This document shows, one piece after another, positions 22,870-35,013 of a DNA stretch of 64,000 bases (positions are counted from its first letter, which is position 1; each line of letters opens with the position of its first letter). Under the pieces are notes generated by a model. That model had not been told where the DNA came from. It saw nothing but the letters and a program-made list of their open reading frames with translations, and made no database searches. The DNA is taken from contig SNVD02005050.1 in assembly GCA_013180625.2 (NCBI GenBank), positions 154,180-218,179 of the forward strand, given 5' to 3'. Position numbers and translations under genes: made by a program. The DNA comes from Boswellia sacra (lineage: Eukaryota; Streptophyta; Magnoliopsida; Sapindales; Burseraceae).

Positions 22870-24313
22870 TGACAACTAAACCAACCATCTTGCTAGCTTC
22901 TCCACCAATGATGGCACTTTGTAAAGATACTTCATTGGATCCTTGTTCAAGATATACTTAATTTTATAAGACCGAAAATAATGTCTTAACTTCTCCGAGA
23001 GTTAGACCATGCCTAAGTATGTTTTATCCATGTAGCCATACTTTGTCTCGTACGACAACAACTTTTCGCTAAGGTAATAGATGGCATGCTTTACACCATT
23101 CTCATCTTCTTGTGCTAGCATAGCACTGATGGTATTCTCTCCAAGAGCCAAATAAAGAATCAAATTTTGGCCAGGTCTCGACGGTCTTATGACTAGCAGT
23201 TTCTGCTAGTACTTCTTAATCTTCTCAAGTGCCTTTTGGCACTAATCATTCCACTCTACCAGTTGATCCTTCTTTAGAAGCCTGAAGATTAGTGTACAAA
23301 CTGTTATCAATTTGGCAATGAATCGACCGAAATAATGGATCTTCACAAAAAACCCTCAGTCTTGGGTGATGACATCTCTGTAATTACCTTAACCTTGTCT
23401 AGATCTAGCTCTATACCTTTCTTGCCAACTAGAAACCCCAACAGCTTCCCTGAGGCGACTCCAAAGATACACTTCTTTGGATTTAGCTGTAGCTTGTGCT
23501 TCTTCACCCTTTTTAAGAATCTATCTAAAGCTTTAAAATAACCTTCTTGAGTCTCAAATTTCACCATCATGTCATTCACATAGACTTCTACCTCCTTATG
23601 GATCATGTCGTGAAACAGTGTCGTCATCATTCGTTGATAAGTTGCCCCTGCATTCTTCAGCCTAAAGGGCATCGCCCTATAATAGTAGGTTCCCTATTCG
23701 ATAATGAAGGTCCTTTTCATCTTGTCTTCATTGACTGGTTGTACCCCAAAAACCCATCTGTAAAAGAAAACATCACACTAGCGGTGGCACTGTCCACTAA
23801 CATATCAATGTGAGGCAAAGAAAAATCATCCTTTGGTGAGGCCTTCTTCAAGTCTCGGTTGTCAACACACATTCGAATTCTTCCATTCTTCTTTGGCATT
23901 GGCACGATGTTGGCTAATCATTTCAGATACCTCACCACATCTAGAAACTTGGCGTCAATCTGCTTGAAAACTTCTTACTTGATTTTGTGAGCCTATTCTG
24001 TCCTCAACCTTCTCAACTTCTGCTTGACTGGCTTCATGTACGAATATGTTGGAATCATATGCCCAACGATGCTTTTATTGATTCCAAGCATATCATCATA
24101 GGACCAGACAAAGACTTCTTCACGTTTCTTTAATAATTTTTCAAATCTCCCTCTCTTCAGGGGTTGTATCAAGTGCAATGCATATGTTCTTGAGTTTTTC
24201 AATTGTACCAAGATTAATGTCATGAGTTTGAATGGTGTGAATGTCAAATATGCTAGTGAAATGCAAATTATGATACACACTGCCATTGGGAAAGACATCA
24301 TACAAGTAAGCAA
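22870..24313 (-). pseudogene. Reverse transcriptase and first RNase H of pol, decayed
   Basis: On the minus strand 24313-23993 has FVWSYDDMLGINKSIVGHMI and KPVKQKLRRLRTE, the usual lead-in to RT. 23905-23717 has IRMCVDNRDLKKASPKDDF and FTDGFLGYNQ (usual FMDGFSGYNQ). 23672-23343 has MPFRLKNAGATYQRMMTTLF and YVNDMMVK. In the YxDD catalytic motif the first Asp is Asn, which would inactivate the enzyme. The RNase H part (23330-22870) is recognisable but riddled with stops. RT would copy element RNA into cDNA. The order matches Ty3/gypsy pol. Confidence 0.75.
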
Positions 24314-24322
24314 ATTGCTTCT

Positions 24323-25357
24323 TTATTGCATTAAGTTTTGAGACATAGACAATTCCTCTGCTTCAAAGAGGTTGGGCGCAAATACATCCTTGTAAAATAC
24401 GTCTTTGATTCCTTCCTTGATAAAGGCGGCAAGGTCGATAGACGGGTCCATTGGCGATGCTTGATCTTGAGGCTTCTTCTCCTTGATGGTGATCTTCTCC
24501 ATTTTCTCAACCAAGTCATTCCCCTTAAAGATTCCTACTTGAAAGATGTCCTTCAAGATTTTGAATTTGAGCTTTCGCATTCCCTTGAAAACCCATGGTT
24601 TGGCAGCTCCCACATGCTTCATATCTCAAGCCTTGACAAACTTGATGAACCTCCCATTCTCGGGCTCAAAGTCTTCTTCTTCTCAATTGGACACATATCT
24701 AAAAACTCTCATAGAAGTTTGGCCTTTAAAGTCTGGAGGGATGGTAAACCACGTCTATTCCTCCCAAGCCCAGTTCTTGGCAAATAGCTTTATTTTTTCA
24801 TTATCCCAGTGATAATTAGGCTAACTTCGTCAATCATGGCTATGTGAAAACCTCCTATGTAAGGTATTTCTCTAACCTTCATATTTAAAGCAACTGGTGC
24901 AATAGTTGAGGTAGCGTGAATGGTCACAACCTCCCCATCCATGTTGAAACTGATCTTCTGATACAAGGCGGAAGGAACTCTACCAAGTGGATGGAACCAT
25001 ACTCGTCCCAACAAAGCAGCGAAAGTGACTCGAATGTCAAGAGCCGTATTCATTGACTTTGTACTTGTTTAATATCTTCATAAGCATGACATTGATGGTG
25101 AAGACATCATCCACCATGATACAAGGAGATGTCTTTCCACCAATCTCAATAGTGATGAATAATGGCTTGTCATGATTCCATCCTTTGAAGGGTAGATCAT
25201 CAGCAGTAAAGGTGAATACAACCTTCTCATTTACCCTTTTGGGTGCTCCTCCGATAACGATGACCAAAATTTCATTTGTAGCAGTAGCCATTGATATTTC
25301 CAACTCCACCAAAGCCTTTGCCATGGCTTCTCCATGCTTTTGGGATGATATCAACAA
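24323..25357 (-). pseudogene. Aspartic protease and linker region of pol, decayed
   Basis: Minus-strand frames 25357-25037 and 25053-24790 overlap and differ in frame. They read TADDLPFKGWNHDKPLFITI, CIMVDDVFTINVMLMKILNK, LLGRVWFHPLGRVPSALYQK and ISFNMDGEVVTIHA. This is the retropepsin layout of Tat elements, with the flap-following ILGRPW-type motif. The active-site D-[ST]-G is changed to DDV, so it is inactive. 24622-24323 is an unplaced linker (LAAFIKEGIKDVFYKDVFAP) before RT. Protease would process Gag-Pol. Confidence 0.65.
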
Positions 25358-25378
25358 ATCCTAAATGCTAGCATTCGC

Positions 25379-27410
25379 TTAGGTCTTCTTTAATTGCTTG
25401 ATGAGTTGGTCTTCTTCTTCCTTGGTAACTTCTTTGCCCTTCTCGATAGTCTTCTCAGTTGTTCTCTCCTTCTCCTTGTCATTGTAAAATCTCCCATTGT
25501 TTGTCACTCCTTGGACATTTTCATACTCACCCCTAAGTGTTTCTCCCTTAACTTTCGTTTCCTCTTCTTCATCACTACTAAAGTTAGCCCAAAAGTTTGA
25601 AAAGTTATTGACTTTAGGAATCTCATCCCATATTCTCATAACTCTCACTTCTTGGCACCTTCTTAGAACGCTCTCTTTTCTCATAAGACTCTCAACTCAC
25701 TTCTCGTTCCTAGCTTTGCTACCTTTTTCACCTTAAGTCTTCTAGGTGGTTGGCCTCTTCTAGCCCCTTTTTGGCAAAGGCTTTCATTGGCATGGACTTT
25801 TCCTTGGCAGATGCTTCTTTGTTATCTACCTCAACTTCCTCTTTATCTACTTTTTTTCGTTCTTCTTCCTCATGGTCACTGAGCCATACAAATTTGGGTT
25901 CTAAGCTTTGCTTGACTCCTTTTACTACAATGTTAGTTCATCCACCCTTTTTAGTGAACATTTAGGTTGCCAAAGGAATGGACTCATTTTCCACCCTCTC
26001 AATGATCTCATTGGGCTTGGGATCTTCAACCTTGGGCTTATTCTTTGTGGCCACCTTTCTAGTAAACCTTTCTTATTGCTCAAGCTTGGACTTCACTCGT
26101 CTCTTGGCTTTCTCGGCCCCGCTAGATGTATTCTCCTCGAAAGAATTTATGACTTGCTCTTCAGAGAAACCCGACCCAATCATGTTGGTCATTGGAGGAG
26201 GTACTCGATTGTAATTGGGTAGTGGAATGCTCCTCATGTTGGGCTTGCGCGCCTTTGTGTTAGGAATCTGGCCCTTGTCGATCAAGTCTTGAATCTCATG
26301 TAAAGAAGAGTGTAATCGTTGATCTTGTGTCCAGTCACTTGGTGGAATTCACATCTCTTATGATATTTCCAATTCCTAGGCAATGTCTGTAAGATACCTT
26401 CGGAGCTAAATCTTGCAAAGATCTTTGATAATGCTCTTCCCAAACCACTGAACGTCCTTTGTTGGGCTACTGCTTTCACCTCAACATTCATTGTGTTAGA
26501 TCCACTAGCTTAGTGGTACTACCCCTAATTTTTTCTAAGGTAACTATTACTACTTTTCTACCTGGACTCCAAATCTTCTATTTAGATACCTGAATCATAC
26601 AAATCTTCAAAGGCTTTTATTGGAAAGCCCACCAGTCCATCACTGATGAAGGCATGGGCTCCATTGATTACTATGTAGACTTTGTCCTTCTCCGTGGGCC
26701 TGGTGGTTATCTTGGCAGCCTTGGTCCTCTAACGGACTAGATACTTTGAGAAGGTCTCGTTGGGTTTCTGACACGTCGTATCCAAATCTCTCAAGGTTAC
26801 CCCAATTGGATATTGTGGCGATATTGCTCCACAAATTGCTCGGATAGCTCCTCCCAATCTTTTCAAACTCTCTTAGGGAGGTCATGGTACCACACGACCA
26901 CATGATCTCCTAGGCACAGCATGAGGTACTTCGATATGTGCTCCTTTGACAAAGGAGTGGTGACCATGACAACTGCATACTATCGTAAGTGTGTCTTTGA
27001 ATTACCCTCTCCATTAAATTTGGGCAAGTTTAGTAGGTGAAATTTTGGTCACTGATCATTGTCCTCAATAAGAAGGGTATCATTTAGGTCTTTGACCCCT
27101 TTTAACCCCATCTTCTTTAAGAGTGATTAGACCTTCTACATGTCCTTGGCCAACGGCTTGATCGATTTGGGCTCTTCTTGATTGATTAGGCTTTTCCCCT
27201 AACTCTGCCTTGGCTAATCTCACCATCACTACCATCACCTTTGGTTGGTGATTGGTTAATGCGGTAGGGTCTATTCTGTAGAGCTTCAATAATTTGGGCC
27301 ATTTGTTGTTGGAGCGCGATGATGTCAACACTCATTTGAATCATCTCGTTATTGTTGTTAGGTGCGGCCATTTCGACAATTAGTTCTTCTTGCCTTGTCA
27401 AATGACCATA
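25379..27410 (-). pseudogene. Gag of the family-B element, decayed
   Basis: The N-terminus at about 27401 reads MTRQEELIVEMAAPNNNNEM, then ALQQQMAQIIEALQNRPYRI, parallel to the plus-strand gag at 10690. The core (26903-26640) is recognisable at DNA level but frameshifted. 26491-26282 has FSGLGRALSKIFARFSSEG and a knuckle-like CEFHQVTGHKINDY, with the last Cys missing. 25684-25379 is a charged, coiled-coil-like tail (KERTTEKTIEKGKEVTKEEE). Gag would package the element RNA. Several stops and shifts make it a pseudogene. Confidence 0.65.
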
Positions 27411-27429
27411 TCGTCTAACCCAAGCTATG

Positions 27430-28165
27430 ATGGCTGCAAAACAAAAGTGTTAATGCCATGCATGCATGCTTATATGCATGATATGATGCATACTCATACA
27501 AGGGCATAGAGACACTTATAGCCTTTCAACCTTATCTCTCCCACACACGTAAAGTCGACTCTCTGTTCTTAGGTTCTTTGGCCTGATAACCAAATCATCA
27601 TCATAGGATATGGGAATGCGAGATTCTTTCACCTAATTCTGGCAAACATGTTAATGTTGAATTCTCCATGATTATCATAACACGGCTTCTAAACGTCATT
27701 ATAACTCTAGCTTGTGCCACATGTCCCCATACTGTTCTTATGGGTGATTTAACATATGGCATTCGTTCATGATTTTATGAGTTCATGTCGATGTTATTCT
27801 AGTCATGGTAATTTATATTCGTAGACATGCATTTCAACATGGGTTTTGGATGTTCATCATATTAGAAATTTCTAGAGTCGTCTATATGGGCTTGAGCCTC
27901 AAGGGTCCAATGGTCTGGGCTGCTTCAAGCGAGAGATGTCCCTTTAGGCTAAGCTATTTTTATACCAATTCAATGGCATGTGCTCAAAGGTGGTGACGCC
28001 AACATGAGTCATCTAGGGGTCGGATGGAGTCAAAGACTTTTCATGCCAATACCACATGACTAGTTCAGGCAGTTTGTGCTTATTGTGTGCAAAAGTGTTA
28101 TGATGCAAGGACTCATTATACCAACATGAGGCATTAGAATTTGGTATCCTACCAGAATCAACTTC
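27430..28165 (-). other. Untranslated leader of the family-B element
   Basis: It matches the leader at 9910-10679 in opposite orientation, including the stretch with atgcatgcatgcttatatgc next to gag. No gene. Confidence 0.6.
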
Positions 28166-28170
28166 TCTTA

Positions 28171-28188
28171 TTCCCAATGGAGTCACCA
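28171..28188 (-). other. Primer-binding site of the family-B element
   Basis: On the minus strand it reads tggtgactccattgggaa, one base after the LTR end. It is the same PBS type as at 9892 with a few substitutions. Confidence 0.7.
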
Positions 28189-28189
28189 C

Positions 28190-30094
28190 TATGAATGGAG
28201 CTTTTATCATGCTAGAGTGTTTGTGATCGCGACAGTATGTCAAAGCCTCTTTTGAGACTCAAGAGAACATAAATGAGCCATGGGCACGTCTAGAGAAATA
28301 GAGTCACCACCCAAGTCATCGATTGGGAATGAATAAGGGTAATCCGATCCCTCACTTTAGGACCTAAACTACTCTTATCCATTCAAATATGGGTTTAGGA
28401 AGTTAGATACGAGCCACTTGCCTCGCCCGAATCAAAATACAACCTCTATTAAGGTATACCAAATTAGAATAGCTCATGTTGTTACATAGTCTACTTAAGT
28501 TCTTCATTTTATTCACACATTCCATTTCATCTACATTAGACATATGAGGTGATTATTCAATCAAATAACAGTTGTATATCATCCATAGAAAGAAGGGGGA
28601 GAATAGAGTTGCATTTCCATCAAACATAGGAGAAAGGAAAGAGGATTACATTCTTCTTCAACAATAAAATAAATTTTATAAAATATACATTCATCCACAA
28701 TACATATTCAAATGTTAAACACAAATGGTCCATTCGAGACCTAATAGATGATGAATTCCTCATCACCATATGTGAGTCTATTCAACATCTATCAATCCTC
28801 TACAAGTATATTCTTACATTCAATTGGGCATTTATTCTAAGTAATGGTTTCTTACCATCAATGTGAGTCCACCATCACTTTGTAAGAATCATACAACAAC
28901 ACTTCTAACATGATACATTCATAAAATATTCAGACATTCAAAAATCAAATTGAGCCATAATATAGAATCATGGCATTCTAGCCTTGATTTGATAATTCTA
29001 TCATGTCATTCTACCTATTGTTATTCCAGCATAATTCATATTAATTTACATTATCATGGCATATTCTATCATAATCATAGCATTTCTAGCCTAATTCAAA
29101 CAATTGAAATCAAACAAGGCCTTCAAGCGTAATCCAAGCATTCAAGGGCAATATGATAATTCTTACCTACTCAATGCCATTTCCTAGCATATATCAAAGC
29201 AATTATAAGTTCTACTATTATGATTCTAATCATGTGCTCCTAAACATGATTCTAAGCATTCGCAAAGAAAATAAACTCTTAAACATGTTTCTAATAAAGA
29301 AAAGAGAGAAGACTTACCTCGACACTCTTATCGATCTCGCAAAATAAATAGGGGTTAGAATAATTCATAATAACCCCTAAACATGCTTCTTAGCAAACAA
29401 AAAAAAAAAAACCTAAACATGCTTATTCTAAGCATAAATAAACATAAACATGCTTAATTCTAAGCAAGAAAATTAAAGAACAAAATAGGAGGGAGAAGAG
29501 ATAACTACTCTCAGGATGTATCCTTTCAAGGTTTGGAGCAATATAAAACGCTGAAAAAATATTATTCAAGAAAGGACTCCTTCAAATTCTCACAAGTCTG
29601 TCCTAGAGAGAGAGAGGATTTTTTTATGTTGATGTGTGTTACAAAGTGAGGAGGAGGGTGTTTATATAAGAAAAGTTGAAAGTGAAAAGGAAGTTGAGCA
29701 AAAATGGAAGGTCCCAATCAAAGATTTCCATTTCCATTGACACAACAACCGGGCATGCACTCTGAACCTTTCTATTCTGCAATTTTGTAGAGTAGTCCCT
29801 TCTGACCTTCATATGTTCGATCGCATATAATTTTTCAAATTCTACTCTGATTTGTGATCCATAAATTTCTACTAAAACTAGACATTTGTAGCTTCGTAAT
29901 GGTGTATGACTTATCAATAAAATCATGCTAGATTAATTTCTGTGAATTTTTTAATTCACGTGTCAGTTTTTAAGACCTTTCGTCAATTTCTTGTCACTCC
30001 TTTCCTCTTCAGCTTCCAAGAGCATTTTGGTCTCTTCTTTCGCTAGACACTCATCTTCATTTCATCATTGAGCCTAAAAAATTCAATGTCTACA
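28190..30094 (-). repeat. 5' LTR of the family-B element
   Basis: The minus-strand LTR runs from tgtagacattgaattttt (30094) to ...gataaaagctccattcata (28190). A TATA-like tatataa lies near 29660. It is collinear with the 3' LTR at 11702-13654 but visibly diverged by substitutions and small indels, which points to an old insertion. The promoter and polyadenylation signals for the element would lie here. Confidence 0.8.
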
Positions 30095-30639
30095 CTATAC
30101 AAGACCCATGGCCAGCTAGGGATGGCAATTCATGTCATGCGTACCAACCCATTTAATTATTCATGTCAAGGCATAAAACATGGATTTGACACGGTTATTA
30201 AACATGTCACTCATATGTTGTAATCATGTCATATTTAGCTCACATAATTTACTTAATTCTTTAACCTAATTATGTATAATATATCATATCCTATATATTT
30301 ATATCAATTAAAATTATTTTTAGAATATAAATATTTTTAAGTATAAAAAAATTATTAAAATCATCATAATTTACCTTATAATGCAAAATTTTTCAGTTTT
30401 ATAATATATATGTTGGAAGTAGGTAAAAATTCATATCATTAAATGAGCTTGCATGTTAATGATTGACAAGATATATTTAACTACTTATGTCATTAAACGG
30501 GTTGGCGTTCTGAACACCCTCAACACGATTTCAACCCATTTATTAATCGTGTATCGTGTTCATCTACTCGAAACAACACCCACACACAATCCTTACCTAA
30601 CGACCCGGCTCTTGGGCCGACAGGGTTCGGGTTACTGAG

Positions 30640-31735
30640 ACAAACACTAGATTTCATCTTGACTCAATAGCCCGGAAGGTTCCAGGTTCGATTCTTGAGC
30701 TTCCTGATGATTTACTTGATGATGCGGGGGCTGATTGGTTGCGCTGTATTGTGAGATTTTTTTCGGGGTATACTATGCCTTTCCATGTTGCAAGTTCCAT
30801 TGCTATGCGTGCATGGAAGTCTAGTGCTTTGGAGGATGTCCGCTCTATTGGGACGGGTTTCTTGATATTCAAATTTAGAACGGTTGAGGAGGTTCATGAT
30901 ATTTTAGAAAGAGGGTCTTGGATGTTTGATGGGAAGCACATCATTCTGCAACAACAGAATCCTCATTTTTCTTTTGATCAGAGTAGGATTACCAAGATCC
31001 CAGTCTAGGTTCGATTGCATGGACTACCATTTCCATTATGGTCAGCTAAAGCACTTAGTGCTGTTTCTAGTATGGTTGGTCGACCATTATCATGTGACAG
31101 GATGACTTATGAGCACACTCGGTTATCTTATGCCAGGGTTTGTGTTGAGATAGATGCGGACCATTCTCCAATGCAGGACTTTGAGATCCGGTGTAAACTA
31201 TCTTTTGAACCTATCAAGATCAGAGTGGAATATGAATGGAAACCAAAACGTTGCTCCAAGTGTTGTTTATTTGGCCATACCTGTCCTGTGCCTATCGTGC
31301 ATTCTTCTTCTAGAGAGGCCGAGGCACCAGATACTACTATAGCCCTTGTCTTACGAGACAATGGGAAGACGGATGACCCTTCTATTGCAGCAGCAGTCCA
31401 TATTGAGACTGGTTAGGATCCGGGTATTACTACAGACGTAACTCCAGCTCTGCAAGACAAAAGTAAACTTACTGCCACTGGCTCGGGTTCTGAGTCTACT
31501 TCTGATTCTGATTCACTATCTCCTATTGAGGATCACTAGGATCAGATTTTGAAGGGCTCTTCTATCCCAATAGTTGATTCTGATCCTTCAGGGATTGCTC
31601 ATTCAGAAAAGTTTATTGCTCCGGATCCTCCTGCTTCCATTGAGATGGCTTCAGACGGTCGACCACCTACTGGTAAGGCAAAAAAAGGTCATAATAAGAA
31701 GGGTGGCTATGGGGGTAAAGGGGGCATGCGCCCCT
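30640..31735 (+). pseudogene. LINE ORF1 (nucleic-acid-binding protein), broken
   Basis: The frame reads FRTVEEVHDILERGSWMFDG and LHGLPFPLWSAKALSAVSSM, then a zinc knuckle CSKCCLFGHTC near 31250-31283, and a Ser/Asp-rich then Lys/Gly-rich tail (KKGGYGGKGG) to the stop at about 31735. This is the DUF4283-plus-zinc-knuckle layout of plant L1 ORF1 proteins, which coat LINE RNA. In-frame stops at about 31006 (TAG) and near 31415 and 31538 break it. A methionine before 30739 is not clear. ORF2 starts about 40 bases further on. Confidence 0.7.
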
Positions 31736-31776
31736 GATGATTTCTTTATTGAGTTCTGAGATTTTTCCAGCTTCCT

Positions 31777-33425
31777 ATGATAGGAAGTTGGAATATTAGA
31801 GGCCTTAATGGCTTCTCTATGCAGCAGGCAGTTAAAAACTGGATTTCTAAGTATTCTTTGGGTTTGATTGGTCTCTTGGAGACTAAGGTTAATCAGCAAT
31901 GCCTTGCTTCAGTTGTTTCGGATATTTGTCCTTCTTGGAAGTTCTTATCCAATGCCACTGAGTTAATTGCTTATAGAGTTTTGGCGTGTTGGGATCCTAC
32001 TTTGTATAGTTTGAGTGATCTACAACTTTCTCCACAGTGGATCGTTTGTCGAGCTACCAGATTATTAGATGGGGTTTCTTTTGGTCTTATTTTTGTTTAT
32101 GGTTCTAATGATCCGGGTGTTCGTCGACAGTTGTGGGACTTTATCAGAGCTCAGTCCATGGTTTTTGGTGACTTACCTTGGTTGGCATTGGGTGATTTTA
32201 ATGCGATTTTACGCTGTTCGGATAGAGCTGGTGGGGATCAGGCTTGGCGCAGTTACATGGATGATTTTGGACAGTGTGCTCATGATGCAGCGTTGATCAG
32301 GGTAGCATCTTTTGGGCTTCGGTATACTTGGCATAATGGGCAGTAGGGAGATGGTACTATTCTTAGAACTCTTTATTGGAGTTTTGGTAGTGCTTTATGG
32401 TTCTTGACTTGGCCAAATACAACTTCTAAAGTTCTTCCATGAGATGCTTCTAATCACAGTGCTTTGGTTATCAGGTTTGGAGATCAACGTAGGCAGACCT
32501 CCAGTCCCTTTAAATTTTTGAACTTTTGGGTTGACCGAGAGGATTTCTTGGAGATTGTTCAGAGAATATGGTCTATACCTATAGATGGGGATTCTATGTT
32601 TTGAGTCACATAGAAATTGGGTTTGTTGAAACGTGAGTTTAAGACTTTCCATGCCAAGGCTTCTAGTCACATCTCTCGTAGGGTCATTGAGGCTAGGGCT
32701 CAGTAGGCCGCAGCTCAGGCTGCTCTGGATGAGAGCCCTTATTCCCCAGATTGTATTTTGGTTGAAAGGGATTTTGCTAAGCACTATTCTCCATTATGCA
32801 GGGACGAGGAGGCTTTCTTTCGGCAGCGATCAAGGATCCAATGGCTCTCTTTGGGGGATCAGAATACCAAGTTCTTTCACAAGTCTCTGATCCATAGACA
32901 GGTCAGGAATCGGATTCATTAGCTTGAGGATGAGGATCGTACTATCGTTACAGATCGAGGTGACTTAGGTCATCTGGCTGTAAGGTATTTTCAGAAAGTG
33001 GTTACAGCTCCTTCTCGACCTTCTATTGTAGATGCTTCTCGGGTTTTCTCTGGAAGAGTTTCTGAGGAGATGCTGCCTTCTTTGGTGTGCCCTTTTACTG
33101 ATGATGAGATCAGGTCAGCTTTATTCTCGATTCCCGATGATAAAGCTCCAAGGCCGGATGGGTACACCTCTCTGTTCTTGAAAAGGGCTTGGGACATTAT
33201 TAGTTTTGAGTTTAAGGCTGTTGTGCACTACTTCTTTGCGACTTGTCGGATGCCGAAGTGTGTTAATGCAACTAGGGTTGCCTTGGTCCCCAAGGTTGAG
33301 ACTCCGAGGACTATGAGTGACTTTCGACCAATCTCTTGCTGTAATGTACTCTACAAGTGCATCTCCAAAGTGATTATGAATAGGTTTAAACCAGTTTTAC
33401 CTGATGTAATTGATTCTATTTCGGT
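31777..33425 (+). pseudogene. LINE ORF2, N-terminal part: endonuclease and start of reverse transcriptase
   Basis: The ATG at 31777 opens MIGSWNIRGLNGFSMQQAVK. Endonuclease (APE) motifs SWNIRGLN, LLETKV and ALGDFNAIL are present, so the DNA-nicking domain is well preserved. Stops follow at 32344 (TAG), 32440, 32602 and 32704. RT begins with PDGYTSLFLKRAWDIISFEF and continues FRPISCCNVLYKCISKVIMN. The frame ends at about 33425, where LOG-element sequence starts. The rest of ORF2 is at 43866-45681. This enzyme would nick DNA and prime LINE copying. Confidence 0.8.
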
Positions 33426-33488
33426 TTAGTTTTATTTCATATTATCGTAGTTGCTCGAGGACTAGCAAAGTCTAAGTGTGGAGGAATT
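33411..33488 (+). other. Extra piece of LOG-element 3' end (with polypurine tract) upstream of its left LTR
   Basis: gattctatttcggtttagtt and the following 60 bases match 42380-42452, the last internal segment before the right LTR. They include the polypurine tract gtgtggaggaatt (gtgtgggggaatt on the right). A normal insertion would have LINE sequence directly next to the LTR. The junction with the LINE lies within a shared TTGATTCT.TTTC. Confidence 0.8.
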
Positions 33489-34900
33489 TGGTAAGTGTCT
33501 ATTTATATATCATTTTCATATCAATTCGTCCATGTTTCGTTGCTATATTCCTTGGTATTTTTACGTTTTTGTGTGGTTTCGATATTTGTAGGAGTTTTGG
33601 AGCAACTTGCACAAAAATGGAGTAAAACACTTCATTTTTACCTTTGCTAGTCAACCATATTCTCGAATTTAATTGTATTGATATACAATGAACCCGATGA
33701 CATATTATATACCGTTGGAAAGCTCTCGAAGTCTATTTTCTGGAGAAATTTATGGTTTATAAATCCATTCAGTGTACCAAAAGTTGTAATCAAAACAGTG
33801 TGAGAAGTATAGAAATGTAATTCCACAAATCACTGTAGCATGTATAATACGGGACACTGTAGCAGGTTATTGTAGCAGAGTATTTAAACACATTTTAGGG
33901 TTTTATTTTCATAACTTGAAGGGAGGAGAACGTGGTGGAGGCTTCAGCTCTGGAATTCTTTAATCTCCTGGAGTTCTTGAAGGAGAAAGGAAGCTTGGAA
34001 AGAGGAAGAACTACAATCCAAAGAGAATTACATCAAATTTGCTAAGTTTTTCCCTTCCCTTTCATTTTCTGGAATGTCTCCATGTTATATTGTATTTACC
34101 ACGTTCTTAAACATGTGTAACTGAATCTGAATTGGTTGAGGGTGATTTCAAAGCCCCTGATATGGTTTTTGTAAGTTGATTGTGCAAGAAGTTGTTATCC
34201 AATTCTCTAATTGAATTTGCTTGTATTTTCCTATATCTAATGCTTATGATTGCTTGCTGGATTGTATTTCGAATGACCAACTGAATATAATCTAGTTGTT
34301 GTTTATTGCTAGACTAGAAATCTTGATCCGTAATTGTCTTGAATTTCTAATCCTTAGTAGCAAAATTGTGATCAGAGATTGCAATTGGAGAATACAACCT
34401 AAGTTAAATAATCCGAGCTTGTGTGTTTATTGCTTAGATCAACCTATCTTTCTTATCATAATGCATCCATTGAATTAAATTTAGAGAGCTTGTTCTAGGT
34501 TGTTTAATGGATAGAGATTAAATAAAGAGCCTGTTTTATTTAACAACAAAGTAAGGAAAGATTGGGATAACAGAGCTTGTTGTTATCTACGGTTGATAAT
34601 TTCAATGGTGTAATTGGATGACAATTCTACAATTAATTCGCAAATCCATATCTTGTGGTAGAGAGGGATCTCTTAACCAGGTTACTCTCATTGATTTTTC
34701 ACTCTATTTTACTTTGTGTTGTTTTATTGGGCATTTACATTAATATTTCATTTAGTTAATCCATCAACAAAACCCCCCCATTTATCTATTGTTGCTGTAA
34801 AATAACAAATTCAATTAGAATCAATCCTCGTGGGAACGATATCTTACTTATCACTTTATTACTTGTGCGACTAGTATACTTGCTAGTTTCGAACGCATCA
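33489..34900 (+). repeat. Left LTR of LOG element copy 1, with promoter motifs
   Basis: It begins tggtaagtgtct (TGATAAGTGTCT elsewhere) and ends gaacgcatca. Three near copies of cactgtagca (33831-33840, 33855-33864, 33868-33877) stand directly before a TATA-like tatttaaa (33881-33888). The same arrangement occurs in every LTR of the family. No gene. Confidence 0.9.
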
Positions 34901-34906
34901 AGTTTT

Positions 34907-34924
34907 TGGCGCCGTTGCCGGGGA
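34907..34924 (+). other. Primer-binding site of LOG element copy 1
   Basis: tggcgccgttgccgggga lies six bases after the LTR end. It is the tRNA-Asp-type PBS common in Athila and related plant Ty3/gypsy elements (assignment from memory). Confidence 0.85.
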
Positions 34925-35013
34925 TTGATTTTCTAATCGATTTGTTATTTTGTTTTCATTGTTGATTCATATTTTCTTTGTTTTTCTTTTCTGATTGTTT
35001 GTGTTTAGACAAC

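Larger units (their letters stand above)
11702..30094 (-). mobile_element. Near-complete Tat-lineage Ty3/gypsy retrotransposon (family B), minus strand
   Basis: Two same-orientation LTRs (28190-30094 and 11702-13654, about 1.9 kb each) flank a primer-binding site, gag, protease, RT, RNase H, a second archaeal-type RNase H, and integrase, in Tat order. Between integrase and the 3' LTR lies about 7.5 kb holding two genes on the opposite strand (16600-18729 and about 19400-20842), tandem repeats, and a hAT-like insertion (14446-15821). The total is about 18.4 kb (about 17 kb without the insertion), in the size range of Ogre/Tat elements. It inserted in the gag of the plus-strand family-B element. 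A clean 5 bp target duplication is not visible (tttca left, ctata right). All reading frames carry stops, so it is an old copy. Confidence 0.8.

Noticed and set aside
11697..30099. A 5 bp target duplication for the large family-B element
   Set aside because: Flanks tttca and ctata do not match well enough. Decay or a shifted LTR end could explain it, so none is claimed.
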